Assembly (NCBI GenBank): GCA_003344405.1
Contig: NOWV01000353.1
Coordinates: 1 to 40,916, forward strand
DNA: 40,916 bases
Direction: 5' to 3'
Origin: Trichoplax sp. H2
Lineage: Eukaryota; Placozoa; Uniplacotomia; Trichoplacea
Shown piece after piece: positions 1-10,810 of this stretch; positions within the stretch are counted from its first letter, which is position 1; each line of letters starts with the position of its first letter. The notes below the pieces were generated by a model. The model worked only from the letters and a program-made list of their open reading frames with translations. It did no database searches and had not been told where the DNA came from. The translations under genes were made by a program, and so were the position numbers.

Positions 1-1287
1 GAACTTGTTGAATTTAAAAAGCCTTCGGGGTCGAATTGTCGTAAGTTAAAACGTTCTTCTTTTTGAAAGGTTGTTTGGTCGTTGACAGTTTTTAAGTCTG
101 TCATTTATTTTAATAATAATTAAAGCTAAGTATTTGTAAGGTTGCTCGGTTTATACTTCTCTCCATTTTTGTTTTGAAATAAATTGTTGTTCGGTTATTT
201 CCCCAAATTTTATTTGGTGCCAAAGTATTAGCGTTAAGTCGACCGGAGTGCAACGAAAGTAGAATCAAAGTTTGTTAAAGTTTCGTAGCTTGATCTCTAC
301 AAATTTCATTTCATTACACTCGATTTATGCGTTTAAAAATAATTCATAACTTGATGTGCTTATGTTGATTAGAATGCGATATTGGCAAGCCTAATGAAGA
401 CTAAGGCATTACCGATGTAATTCGAGATGTTTACGTGGCATTTACGTTGAGTAGAATGCGATATTAGCAAGCCTAATAAAGACTTAGCCATTACCGACAT
501 TTGGTAGGCATATACCTGAGCATTACTGGTATTGGCCAGCCCAAAGGTAGCATTACCGACAAGTATACTTATCGTCAGTACCGATTGATTACAAAGCAAA
601 AAAATGGGTTATCAATTTTTTCGTACGAAATCTATAAAATATTCTCGTTCGAAATAAGGTAATAGATAATCATTTTTAGATCTGCTTCTTAAAATAATAG
701 TGATTGAGTTCAATTAATTAATTTTTAATGATGATACCAGTATTTCATTCTGATAGATGGCCATCCTTGACTGAAAGTTGCCATGAAATCGTTTGACAAA
801 AAAGTGAACTTATGAAATAGATCTTGAATTTTGAAACGCGTTTAAAAAAGTTATAGAGTTCGGTAGCTTATTCATAAAATCGAAAGATCTTTTTTCGATA
901 GAACTTAATCAGACATGCTTATTTGCCGCTATGGGAGCAAATTATGTCTTCAAGCATGCTGAAAATTCACTATTAAATTACTTCTAATAAACAGTTTGGT
1001 TTTACGCTATATTTAAGCGAAATTATTATCTCAAATATAATAGGGGTAATCTCTGGTAATAGTATTTTCGTGAAAGCTAATTAATTTTAATTATGTAGAT
1101 ACATATCAAAGAAATTTTTGTTTTGGTTACTCTTTAATCGATTTTTTCTTTAAATTGCTTAAATTTCTATTGAGTTCTTAAATTCATCATAGGTCATAAC
1201 ATTTAATTAGCTTCATCAATGGAATTATAATAGAAAATTTTTGTCGGTATCAATTTTATCGTTAAAGCTGACTACAATGGAGGTATT
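1..1287. other. gene-poor AT-rich stretch at window start
   Basis: Apart from the short tandem repeat at 364-560, I see no convincing coding region here. Open frames are short, lack recognisable motifs and are interrupted in every frame. Confidence 0.5.
364..560. repeat. 82-bp tandem repeat, two copies plus a partial third
   Basis: A block beginning GTTGATTAGAATGCGATATT at 364 recurs at 446 with few changes. Both copies run through GCAAGCCTAAT to CATTACCGA (407 and 489), giving a period of 82 bp. A shortened third copy ends with the same CATTACCGAC at 551-560. The open frame on the minus strand across this block is a by-product of the repeat. Function unknown. Confidence 0.8.
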
Positions 1288-1620
1288 CAAGTTTACAATC
1301 ATTGACGTATCTTGAGTGACCTATTACAAGATGACTTGGAATTACGAATATAATTTAAATCAGCTAGATATAAATGAAAGTCTATTTAAGATGTTTATTT
1401 AAGAGTGAATTTTATTTCAGTGTAATGGATATTGCAATTATTTGAAATTGAAGAACACTAAGCATTGCTAAACTCCTATGCGATGTACAACAGATAGCTT
1501 GATACCGTTTCGGTGTCAATTTTAACGTTTTGCAGGCTCTTTCGGCAATGTATAATGCAAACGCGTGGGTGGCTTGATCGCTGACTTTTAGCATTAATTA
1601 TCAGTACTCCAACTTTAGCC
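1288..1620 (-). pseudogene. fossil of a receptor A/C-type GPCR (TM3 to ECL2)
   Basis: Read on the minus strand, bases about 1500-1430 encode SLAMLSVLQFQIIA, which matches SLAMLSILRFQMIA of receptor A (TM3 and the R3.50 region). The arginine has become glutamine. Base-level similarity to receptor A continues through TM4 to the ECL2 cysteine near 1290, where the repeat ends. The frame stops soon after TM3, and TM4 carries stops and shifts. Sequence corresponding to TM2 may persist toward 1620 but is very decayed. There is no start and no TM5-TM7. This is a dead, truncated member of the same family as the intact plus-strand receptors, in opposite orientation. Confidence 0.75.
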
Positions 1621-2766
1621 ACTATTATTTACGAATAATTGTAGTACATTTTAGGGAAATTGACAAACTACTTTATTGAACAATTGCATAATTACAATCC
1701 AAATGTAACGCAACGTAATACTAATTTGCTTTACTGCAAATTATAAGTACGATTCGAAATACTTGGTAATACTTGAAGGATAAATTCTGAGAATTTAAAT
1801 CTGTATTGATGAATGATGTTCTACTTAATTCTAACGTATCATATTTACTTATTTAATAATGGAAATCTAGTGATTATTAAACTGATCCCTGTTTTATTTA
1901 ATAGCTATATAACTTATACCTAAATGGTTTTTCGTAAGTTCCGTTAGCAACAAGTCTTCTACATTGTTAGCTCGGCCATCATAACTTTTATTTACGAACA
2001 TTATATAGCAGAAGCTTAGTTTTCTATTCCTGCAACGTAGTTTATGCCTAGATCTTGATCTGTGATCTTTCTGACATTTTTCTTGGAACCAATAGCTATT
2101 TAACAATGTATTCGCAGCAATTTTGGCAGTTTACATGAATTCTTGAGCTTTCGACTGTATTAACCAATCAACATTAGTAATATTACTCGTTGACTCACCA
2201 GTTTTGAAACTTTCGGCTATTAAGTTATATTTTTGGTATAGTCGATACAATACCAACTTTAATGTTATTACTGTGTATAATAAGAAATATATCTATAAGT
2301 CTTAACGAAGTTTGTTGGTCTTAGACTTATAAGCCTGGTATTAAAAAAATCTATAACTGGAATCCGAAAAAATGAATATATTATCTCTAAAAGTTAGCAT
2401 GATCACCAAAGGCTGTCTTCATAAATTTTTAGGAAACTTATTTGCAGAGTTTGAAATAGGCATTATTTTTTTTATTTTACAATCTAAAGACACATTAATA
2501 AGTCATGCTTCAAAACAATCATTACTCTTATAGGGATATATTTATCAATCACTTAATGCAAAACTACTAATCTTACTGACTACTCTAAAACTGGGTAAAA
2601 CAGTATTCCAAATATTCCATCAAATGTAGCAAACCTAATTTTTACAAAATAATAATCTTAGTCAAGATCGACTTTAATGAAGGCTTTCATGGGGACTGTT
2701 TAAGGGTGTTGCAATGATTAACGACTAGTGGGGAGACTTTGCAGTAAAGTATCTTAAGCTCGAGGT
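1288..2766. repeat. 1.5-kb dispersed repeat R1, copy a
   Basis: This block matches 28137-29509 and 29662-31095 almost throughout. It starts at GTTTACAATCATTGACGTATC and ends near CTTAAGCTCGAGGT (2766; CTTGAGCTCGAGGT near 31095). It is clearly more diverged from the other two copies than they are from each other. Its left part is a decayed receptor gene on the minus strand, annotated separately. No transposase or terminal inverted repeats are visible, so a segmental duplication is more likely than a transposon. Confidence 0.85.
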
Positions 2767-3149
2767 AAATCAAAACCTTATGTCTACAATTTTTAAATGC
2801 TTTTAGCTTAATTTTTTCACTTCAACTTAGTCGCTTACAATAACATTCAAATTATCAAGTGAAACTATTTTCTTCGAAAATGATTAATTTATTCTATCGT
2901 ATGAATCTATTCACGTAAAATATTATTGTTTTTCTAGTACTATTAAATACCGTAAGGTATTGAAAATCTTTGTAATTGCAATACATTAATTATCATAGAA
3001 TATGCCTAAATAATAGGCGGCTATCAGTAATTAGCAATATATCCAACAATAATTTACAAAAACTGCTTCTGAAGACTTATCCGTAGACACTTCTCACTAA
3101 TGATTTAGAGTAAAAGAGGGTTTATTAAGGGTTATCGTTAACAAATAAA
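2767..3149. other. spacer without recognisable gene
   Basis: AT-rich, with stops in all frames. I see nothing specific. Confidence 0.4.
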
Positions 3150-4330
3150 TTCTATAACTACGTCGTTACAAAATGGCTTTGCAACAAGATAACGTAATGC
3201 ACCCTCAATCAGTCGATTCCCTGAACCACGTATCAGGAAGCAGTATCTACTCTTTTAAGAAACTGTACAGTAGACTACAAAAAGACTTAGACGCCTCGTG
3301 TCTTACGTTAAACACGAATCATAAGAACTAACTTTATTATACAACTTATCGTATTGATATACTCTTTTACAATAGCAAAGACATCCTAGTTAGTAATATT
3401 AACCTTGAAACCTGATAATGAATCAAAAGCTAATTTTATCTTCTGCTACCTAATGCAGACAACAGTATTTACGAACAAAGATATCGAATGACTAATAAAA
3501 AATTATCGGATTACAATATGTCCTATCACGGAACATTTCTACGATAATCTACAATCTAGCATAAGTAAATTACAATCACAGTGATTTAAATTGTACTAAA
3601 GATTATTCTCGATTCTCTAATTAAACTACTAAAACTACTAGCTTCAGCAGGCTGTATATATCACCATAAAAGCTAGTGCTATATTTAAATATCACATATC
3701 TATATTAGAAACTCTTCATATAGGGGTGTCACAAAACAGCTTTCGCGATCGGGCCTAGTCTATTCTCTCTACTCTATCCGATCACCGACTAACTTCAGGC
3801 AATCCTCTATAAGGAAAACTAACTTATTCCAATAGTAAAGAGACTGAGTCAAACGATAGATCTAGGTTAATAACTTTATTAACTTCTAGCTACACTAAGG
3901 CCTTTTTTTTACACTAGTCTCAGGAGAACTTAAATGCCCTTTCTTATTTACAGTCACTATACTTGTCGCCAATAATATTAGTTACTCCAGTTAGCAAGTC
4001 TAATTATCACACACAACAACAGCGAACAATATTTATGTCCTATTTGTTAGACCATAATAATACACGATTAATAATCAGTAGCAATAATAATATTAAGCGA
4101 CCAACAATTATTGATTGCTAACTGCCTTAATACTGCGTATAGCAATTCCACACTAATAATACTTACTTCAATTACATGACAGCTATTTTCTACTACTAGG
4201 TGCTGGTCAGCATGGTCATACACGATTGTAAACAATTATTAATCGTAAACACGGAGCTACTAGCTCCGTAACAAGGGGTAAATCAACAAAATTATCCTAA
4301 CATAGATGTTTCTACTATAATCTCGATATT
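3150..4330. repeat. left arm of a long inverted repeat, with an extra 0.7-kb segment
   Basis: Read as reverse complement, 3150-3605 matches 10990-11295, for example around TACGTTATCTTG, GTCTAAGTCTTT and TCACTGTGATTGTAA. Then 4285-4345 matches 10930-10975 around ACATCTATGTTAGGATAATT. The intervening 3610-4280 has no counterpart in the right arm, so it was inserted here or deleted there. No open frame survives on either strand, so the original content is unknown. Confidence 0.7.
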
Positions 4331-5069
4331 ACAGTGTATAATACTGTAACATATGCTTTATTATTTTAAACGTAAGGAAATTTTGACCGTATTAAATTAG
4401 CTCCTTATATTCGCAGCTTCTATATAACTCGGAGATCATAAATAGAAATTATTAAAATCGCATCAATTAGCACACCACTGATGAAAGAGTCTTTGAATGA
4501 ATCTTTATATTCAATATAGATTATTATGTAAACGAATTTAACAGATCTTTTACTGATAACATAACATATTTTACTTGCTAACTTTAGCAACTAAACTTTC
4601 GATATAGATCTGCTTAATAAGATCGTCATTATAATTTTTTAATCAGTATTCTTCTAATTCTAGCAACGCAATAAGGTATGTTATTAGCAACCGAATAATT
4701 TCAATAATAGCTCTAATATATTTAAATGTGGTCTGTATCACTACACATTGCGTACAACTTGTAATGTGAAATCTCTTCGACCAATTTTGCGACAGAATTT
4801 TCGAATGCTATTATCTAAGATTAAAGTGATTAGTTATAATAATTAATTTTTATTAATACTGATTTTATGAAACCATAGAGGTTTTTCAAAGCGAGATTGA
4901 AGATGTATGAACTCATTAGTTGCTATCAAACGTCGTGACTAAAATAATTAATTTATAACATCTGTCTTACTATACGATCGATGTCATCAGCTTAAAAAGA
5001 AACTTGTCTAAAGATCCTTATGAAGATTGAAACAGATATCCAAGTTTGTTACATACTATTTCATAAATC
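4331..5069. promoter_or_regulatory. upstream region of receptor A
   Basis: No coding region is seen. A TATA-like TATAACA at 4954 lies 32 bp before the A of TCATC (4984-4988). That is compatible with a core promoter giving a leader of about 85 nt before the ATG at 5070. This is weaker than the boxes in front of B, D and E. Confidence 0.3.
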
Positions 5070-6011
5070 ATGCTCTTCAATATTACTAACGCGACATTTT
5101 CTGATATTACGCTTGCATACATGATTACTAGTTCTATTTCTTTTCCTGGTGTTCTGGGTAATGGATTGCTACTAGCCATTATTCTGAAATCGAAGAAAGG
5201 GAAAGATCCAACGTATGCATTCATTGGCAACGTAGTTGCTTCGGACTTTTTGACTTCGATTCAATTGCTGAGTATTTTTGTGGCATTATTTATTAAACGT
5301 AATATTTTTAGCATTTATGGACAGATACTCTGTAAAATATTATACTTTGTATACCACGCTTCATATTGCACATCGGCTATGAGTTTAGCAATGCTTAGTA
5401 TTCTTCGATTTCAAATGATAGCGAGACCGACTACTTTTAAACAAACCTCACTCTTATATAAACACTTTAAAAAGACTATAATTTCTATTTGGTTGGTTAG
5501 TATTTTATTTGGATTTCCAGCTTATTTTTTAGTAGACTATTCAAGACGTGTTAACGAATGTACTCCTACCTATATTTATGGGCACATTTTCAACATTATT
5601 TATACTTTTATTGTAACAATACTTTACTACTTTATTCCTCTGATAATTATGATCATCACCTACTCTGCTATTGCATCTAAGCTGTCTTCTCAAGTTTTCG
5701 CCCATTCATCTTTTCAACAAAATAAAGCACTATCAAGAAAACGATCGAGAAATGTCATTAAAGTATTATCTATGGCAACGCTTTTATACATGCTGCTTTC
5801 CTGGCCAGCATTTGTAACCCTTACAGCACTTGCAGTGTCTCATAAAACAATATCTGATCTTTATAGAATTAATTTCGTTCTAGGTGTCATTTATCCATAT
5901 GCATTTTTACTAAGTTATTTAACATGTTTGATTAATCCATTAATATTTCTAATATTCGACAAAAATATCAAGTCATATGTCTACTCTAGCTGCAATCTTA
6001 GATTCAAGTAA
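5070..6011 (+). CDS. receptor A: rhodopsin-class (class A) 7TM GPCR, orphan
   Basis: Single exon, 313 aa, ATG to TAA. It is a plasma-membrane G-protein-coupled receptor with unknown ligand. The short extracellular N-terminus has two N-glycosylation sequons (NIT at 4, NAT at 7). Landmarks: GN in TM1 (N31), ASD in TM2 (D59), C88 at the top of TM3, R113 at the TM3 end in ILRFQ, W141 in TM4, ECL2 C164 that would pair with C88, P190 in TM5, SWP in TM6 (P246), and NPLIF in TM7 (N289-P290). The acidic residue before R113 and the tyrosine of NPxxY are absent. The cytoplasmic tail is very short. Closest relative here is receptor C; both share a YGHIFN motif after the ECL2 cysteine. A candidate AATAAA lies at 6155. 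The family call is firm; the ligand is not inferable. Confidence 0.93.
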   Translation: MLFNITNATFSDITLAYMITSSISFPGVLGNGLLLAIILKSKKGKDPTYAFIGNVVASDFLTSIQLLSIFVALFIKRNIFSIYGQILCKILYFVYHASYCTSAMSLAMLSILRFQMIARPTTFKQTSLLYKHFKKTIISIWLVSILFGFPAYFLVDYSRRVNECTPTYIYGHIFNIIYTFIVTILYYFIPLIIMIITYSAIASKLSSQVFAHSSFQQNKALSRKRSRNVIKVLSMATLLYMLLSWPAFVTLTALAVSHKTISDLYRINFVLGVIYPYAFLLSYLTCLINPLIFLIFDKNIKSYVYSSCNLRFK

Positions 6012-7916
6012 AATGGAATGCGATTATTTATTGCAGTAAAAAATATAGTTATCTGTAAATCATAGTGAGATTGTCAACTTAGGCGGCTGAATTGAGCTTG
6101 ATAACAATCAATATCGTACAAAGCTATCTTGCTTACGTACAATTACTAGCCGATAATAAAAGACACTAATATCGATAATTATGTTTCCGGCAGGGATTTA
6201 AGCTATAGTCAGCAAGATTGACGATTTTAACAGCGATTGAAGTTTTAGGATAGGAATTGTAAACAAGGACACTGAGCGACTTTGTTGTATCACACAGCAT
6301 CCTATAATTAATATTTATTAAAAAACAACTTAGACTCTAATTTAAGAAGATTGCTGGTAGAATTAAACCAGTATTACTTACTATTTATTGTTGTTTCGAG
6401 TAAATTAAAGAGTTTACGATAGACAGTGGCAGATGATAAGACCACATAAGTACTGTATGTAAGATTTATTGAGATGACGCGTTGATAAAAGTTATACTTA
6501 GTAACCAGTTTACTTTTGAGAATTTACTTAAATTATATTTATCAGTCTATTAAAGACTCTTGTGCCTAATTTTTAATGGAAATTCGGATCATTCATGACT
6601 ATAATGATGATAGATAATAGAGGGCCAATATTGCTTAGTCATATAAAATACTATTGCTTGTATGTGTTAGTAATAACATATGCAAACTGCCGATGGCTGA
6701 TATCAACACTGCACCATGCCAAGGGTACATAAGAATGAGCGATCAAAGAATGGTCAGTTCCATGTTTAATTGTGTACGAGGAGTTAGTTTGCTTTTCCCA
6801 ATCAGTAAGATTACTTTACTTAATATTATAGTCGGGATAGACAATCGTATATTCATGAAGATATAGGCAATTCTCAGCGGATCTCTTGAGCTAGTAGGAG
6901 GGAGCATAGTAGCTGTAATAGCCTTGTAGATCGTTCACTAAATTACAATGTGATCGGAAAAAGACCTCAGCGTTTTCTGAAATACGCATCTTAAACGTAG
7001 CAGCAATGAGTTTCAGCTCTAAAATGCTGAATCTTTTGTGGCGGGGAGAATTAGTATCCAATGCTTCTCTGAGTTATTATTTGCAATATCGCAATTCGTT
7101 TTAGCTATGAAGATCAATATAGAAATCTAAATAGAAAGTTACAAGTCCTACAAATATTTTCTTGCCAGAAAATATTAATTTTTAATCGACAAACTAATAC
7201 TAGCCACTTCTGCATCCGTTTAAACGGACATAAATTTCATAAAATATCTTGCAATTTTTACAAAATTTGTTTCCTGTTCCAAATACGCCCATATGACTGC
7301 TTTATGCTTGGCTATTAGTTGGTGTTCATTAACAAACAGATCGATGATACATGTATGGTACTGTCATGTAGTATCACCGTATCACCCTTAATCTATGTTT
7401 AAGTTAGAAGTTAGTTTAGTAGCGAGTAATGTGCGGTGCCATGATATTCGGATAAGTTTACAAGACTTTTATGTAATAATATCAAGCGGTACTCGTACCC
7501 ATTACAGTCTTCTCTAACAACAGATAACCTAACATTTCTATTTAATCTATTGATTAAGCTTTAAAAATGCTAGGGTAACTTCCAACAATTTTACCTTTAA
7601 ATTAATTAGTTAATATTTGAACATTCATGGAAGAAAATTATAAGTTAAAGGATAAATATGCAATTAAGCATGTAAAGCCGATACGGAAGCATGACCAGCT
7701 GCTACACCTGTCCTATTTCATAAGATAATTTCGTTGGAATAAATTGCAAAATCAGATTATTTAACATCCTGCAATGCATTAAGCTGGAATGCATAACTTT
7801 GCACTATCTAAAATTTTCAGAATTTGAATTGTAATTTACACGATGCTGCATATAAAGATAACTTAGATACATTATATTCAGTCAACTCAGAAGCTTGATA
7901 AAATAAATTTAACGGT
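6012..7916. other. 1.9-kb intergenic region between receptors A and B
   Basis: No recognisable gene. A 70-codon open stretch at 6654-6866 has no ATG at its head and no motif, so I treat it as chance. The last ~70 bases hold the receptor B core promoter, listed separately. Confidence 0.4.
7851..7884 (+). promoter_or_regulatory. candidate TATA plus initiator of receptor B
   Basis: TATAAAGA at 7851 is followed 29 bp later by the A of TTCAGTC (7878-7882), a good match to the metazoan initiator. This would give a leader of about 37 nt before the ATG at 7917. The spacing matches the strict TATA-initiator geometry of RNA polymerase II promoters. Confidence 0.45.
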
Positions 7917-8867
7917 ATGTTAAATAATAGTACTAGTTCTACTAGTAATCAGTACTCCTTTTTTGTGCTAATACAAATCTCTTGCTGTATGATAACATTA
8001 GTCGGTAATGCCATTCTGATAGCTATCATCGCATCTTCTAAAAATCTTAAAGATCAATCTTATACCTTCATCATTAATGTGTCGATATCTGATATTATTT
8101 CATCCATACAGTACTATATATTAGCATGGGTGATACAGCCCAATAATTTCATATCTATTCAAATTGCTGATTTCATTTGCAGTTTGTCTTATGGAACTTC
8201 TGTTGTGTCGACTAATACATCAATTATAAGTCTAACTATGATAAGCATATATCGTTTAAAGTTATTAACTTCTGCATTAACATTTCGATCAACAATGATT
8301 TCGAAGTACACGAAAAGGTTTATCTTACTGTCCTGGTTTATCAGTTTTATATTGGCTAGTCCTGCATTTCTTTTAGGAACTTTCAATAATCGAACAAGGA
8401 GCTGCGACATTGGTTTCCCTTTTGGTAACATCTTTAATACTATTTACTATTCTTACACTCTTTTATTAATACATGTTATACCGGGAACAGTTATGCTAAG
8501 AAATTACATGCAAACCATAACTATTTTATCATCTCGTATATCTGATAATATTTCTACTCAACATACTAATATATCAACAATTAATCACACACGGTGTATT
8601 ATTCGAATATTTGTAATCGTAACCGTAGCACAGATACTTTTAACTTTACCGTATGCTATATCAATCTTAATCATGGTGGCATTTAATCAGAATCAATTTG
8701 ACCTCCTCTTTAGTGTTCCATTTTGGACAAAATTATTATGGCTGTCGTTTGCGTTAAATATTTCTGCTCCCTTAGTTAATCCGGTTGTATTCTTACTGTT
8801 TGATAAAAACATTAAAATTGCAGGACGGAATTTATGCTACCAAATTAAAAGGAGTGTTACCGTTTAA
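7917..8867 (+). CDS. receptor B: rhodopsin-class 7TM GPCR, orphan
   Basis: Single exon, 316 aa, ATG to TAA. The N-terminus has overlapping sequons (NNST at 3-6). Landmarks: N31 in TM1, SD in TM2 (D59), C88 in TM3, R113 in IYRLK, W140 in TM4, ECL2 C163 followed by FPFGNIFN, P189 in TM5, P245 in TM6 and N288-P289 in TM7 (NPVVF). It differs from its neighbours in TM6, where the SWP motif is TLP, so no tryptophan sits near the usual toggle-switch position. Intracellular loop 3 is rich in Ser, Thr and Asn. The acidic residue before R3.50 is missing. Two decayed copies lie downstream at 10150-10810 and 14668-15799. An AATAAA at 8891 is only 24 nt past the stop. Ligand unknown. Confidence 0.92.
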   Translation: MLNNSTSSTSNQYSFFVLIQISCCMITLVGNAILIAIIASSKNLKDQSYTFIINVSISDIISSIQYYILAWVIQPNNFISIQIADFICSLSYGTSVVSTNTSIISLTMISIYRLKLLTSALTFRSTMISKYTKRFILLSWFISFILASPAFLLGTFNNRTRSCDIGFPFGNIFNTIYYSYTLLLIHVIPGTVMLRNYMQTITILSSRISDNISTQHTNISTINHTRCIIRIFVIVTVAQILLTLPYAISILIMVAFNQNQFDLLFSVPFWTKLLWLSFALNISAPLVNPVVFLLFDKNIKIAGRNLCYQIKRSVTV

Positions 8868-10149
8868 TTTCGAAAGATGCTATTGATTTAAATAAATTTT
8901 GTGGATCTGCTGTTTCATTTTACTTGGGAGATGTACAAAAATTTAATCTCAGATTTATTATAACATCATTATGATGTTATTCTCTAGATATCAAGTTATA
9001 CTTGTATTTCAATTTAAACAATTTTCGATATTAGGATATATCATGAATTGTTAAAGTATCTTGATAATTTAAGCATACATTTTCTGATCGTATCTTTCGA
9101 CGATTTTATGTTATGGCATATAAATAAATGAATCTATCATAATCTGTTTAAGTTTCAATGGTATATGGGATAATAAATTTTACCCCTATAACGGCAGATT
9201 TTATGACTCTAAAGTGGCAAATAAACTATTTTATCTACTAGAGTTTGATAGTATGAATTTATATTATAAATCGATGATAGGATAGTATTTAGTATGTTAC
9301 TTTCGGTATCGTTAGTAAATGATAAAAGTATAATTGAAAGTAGTTTATTGCGTACTGACTTTATACCTGTTAAGATAAGACTAAACTGGGATCAGTTTTA
9401 GAACTAGAGATTTCATCGATGACCAAATATCTTTGCTTTTCAGGATAAGCTACGATTTGCTAAATATTCCACACTTGTTCGTGACAATTGAATTATCATA
9501 ACTTTACGGTTAAATTGATTTGATATCGCACTTAATGATACTATCCGCTCGGCTGATAAGCAATATCGAATATATCTACTGTAATACTACTATCTAACAG
9601 CTACTAACTGTACGATGTACCGTAAATGTCAAAACAAGAAGTTAATTAAATCGCTCCTAAAAATACTAGCGTTTATTATAAATTGATACAATATACCGCT
9701 ATTCGATGTACAGTATAAAAATCTCGATTATCGTACTTAATTCTTAAAGACCTGATTGAAGAAAATACATCAGCAAAGTCTTATCCTTACGGGATGTTAA
9801 AGCTGCTATCTGTCAAATTATAATTTTTATTAACATAAATTGAGTAGTGATAAATTTTGTTAACGCTACAGCAATTAGTACGTATTAATCTAAAATCCAT
9901 GAATTTTGTCGTGATATTCAAATTATTGAGTAATTGGCCAGAGTGAAATTGATGCCACTTATTGCAATAATTCAGATATAACTTCAAATCAACCTTAGCT
10001 CGATCATTCATTTGATAAAATATCGACTTACTATAACTATTTTAAAGGCTGCCTTGCTAAATTAACCGATACGTCAAATAATACTCTAAGTTTTGATGTA
10101 TAGCAAGCCCTCTATTTATCGTTAATAGAAAGTTATTCTTGTTTAATAA
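8868..10149. other. intergenic region upstream of the first receptor B pseudogene
   Basis: No gene seen. A 74-codon minus-strand open stretch at 9787-10011 shows no family features. Bases around 10030-10070 resemble 14595-14640 upstream of the second pseudogene, so flanking sequence was duplicated along with the gene. Confidence 0.4.
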
Positions 10150-10810
10150 TCTTCATCAGTAACTCAATTTTGATAGCTATTATTATTCGATATCTCGTCT
10201 AAAAGGGAATATCCTCTGCAAGTTTTCTTATGGAATTTCTACAATATCGACTAATACATCAATTATAAGTCTAACTATGATAAGTATATTTCGATTAAAC
10301 TTGGTTACTTTCCCATTAACATTTCGATCAGCGATGATTTCAAAACATACGAAAAGATTTATTATACTATCTTGGCTTATTAGTATTACGTTGGCTAGAC
10401 CCGCATTTCCTTTAGGAGCTTTTAACAGCAGAATAAAGAGCTGCGAAATTGGTTACCCTTTCGGCAGTATCTATAATGTTATTTATTATTCCTTTGCACT
10501 ACTACTCTCATATATGATTCCTGGAGTAATTATGCTAAAAAACTATATGCGTATCACAACAAATTTATCATCTTGAATATCAGATAATGTTTCTACTCAA
10601 TATAGTAGCAAATCATCAGTAAATCATACAAAGAGTATCATTCGAATATTTGTGATAGTAATAGTCGCGTAGATACTATTAACTTTACCCCAGATGGATT
10701 CGGCGCCTTTTCCTTGGTTATTTACAATTCTATTATATTCCGCTTCAGCGTATTACATAAGCGATTTGTTGCAATCGTCTCTTTCTTTAGTTAATTCTGT
10801 TAGGTATGTG
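10150..10810 (+). pseudogene. receptor B-type GPCR pseudogene 1
   Basis: A remnant of TM1 (NSILIAIII, near 10158) is followed at once by sequence matching the TM3 start of receptor B, so TM2 and ECL1 are deleted. From about 10215 the frame is good through TM3, R3.50 (IFRLNL), TM4 with its tryptophan, the ECL2 cysteine followed by YPFGSIYN, and TM5. It is then broken by TGA at 10574 where B has an arginine, and by TAG near 10669 where B has the glutamine of VAQILLTLP. TM6-TM7 are scrambled; only SLVNSV of the TM7 motif is recognisable near 10790. The open stretch 10277-10576 starts inside TM3 and is not an independent gene. Confidence 0.88.

Noticed and set aside
1894-2106. 70-codon minus-strand stretch in R1 copy a
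   Set aside because: Not open in the equivalent parts of copies b and c and does not resemble receptor TM1-TM2.
1288-2766. R1 as a transposable element
   Set aside because: No transposase-like frame, no terminal inverted repeats and no clear target-site duplication; a segmental duplication carrying a receptor fossil fits better.
5018-5230. Minus-strand open stretch over the receptor A start
   Set aside because: Antisense shadow of the receptor gene. Similar antisense frames lie over B, D and E.
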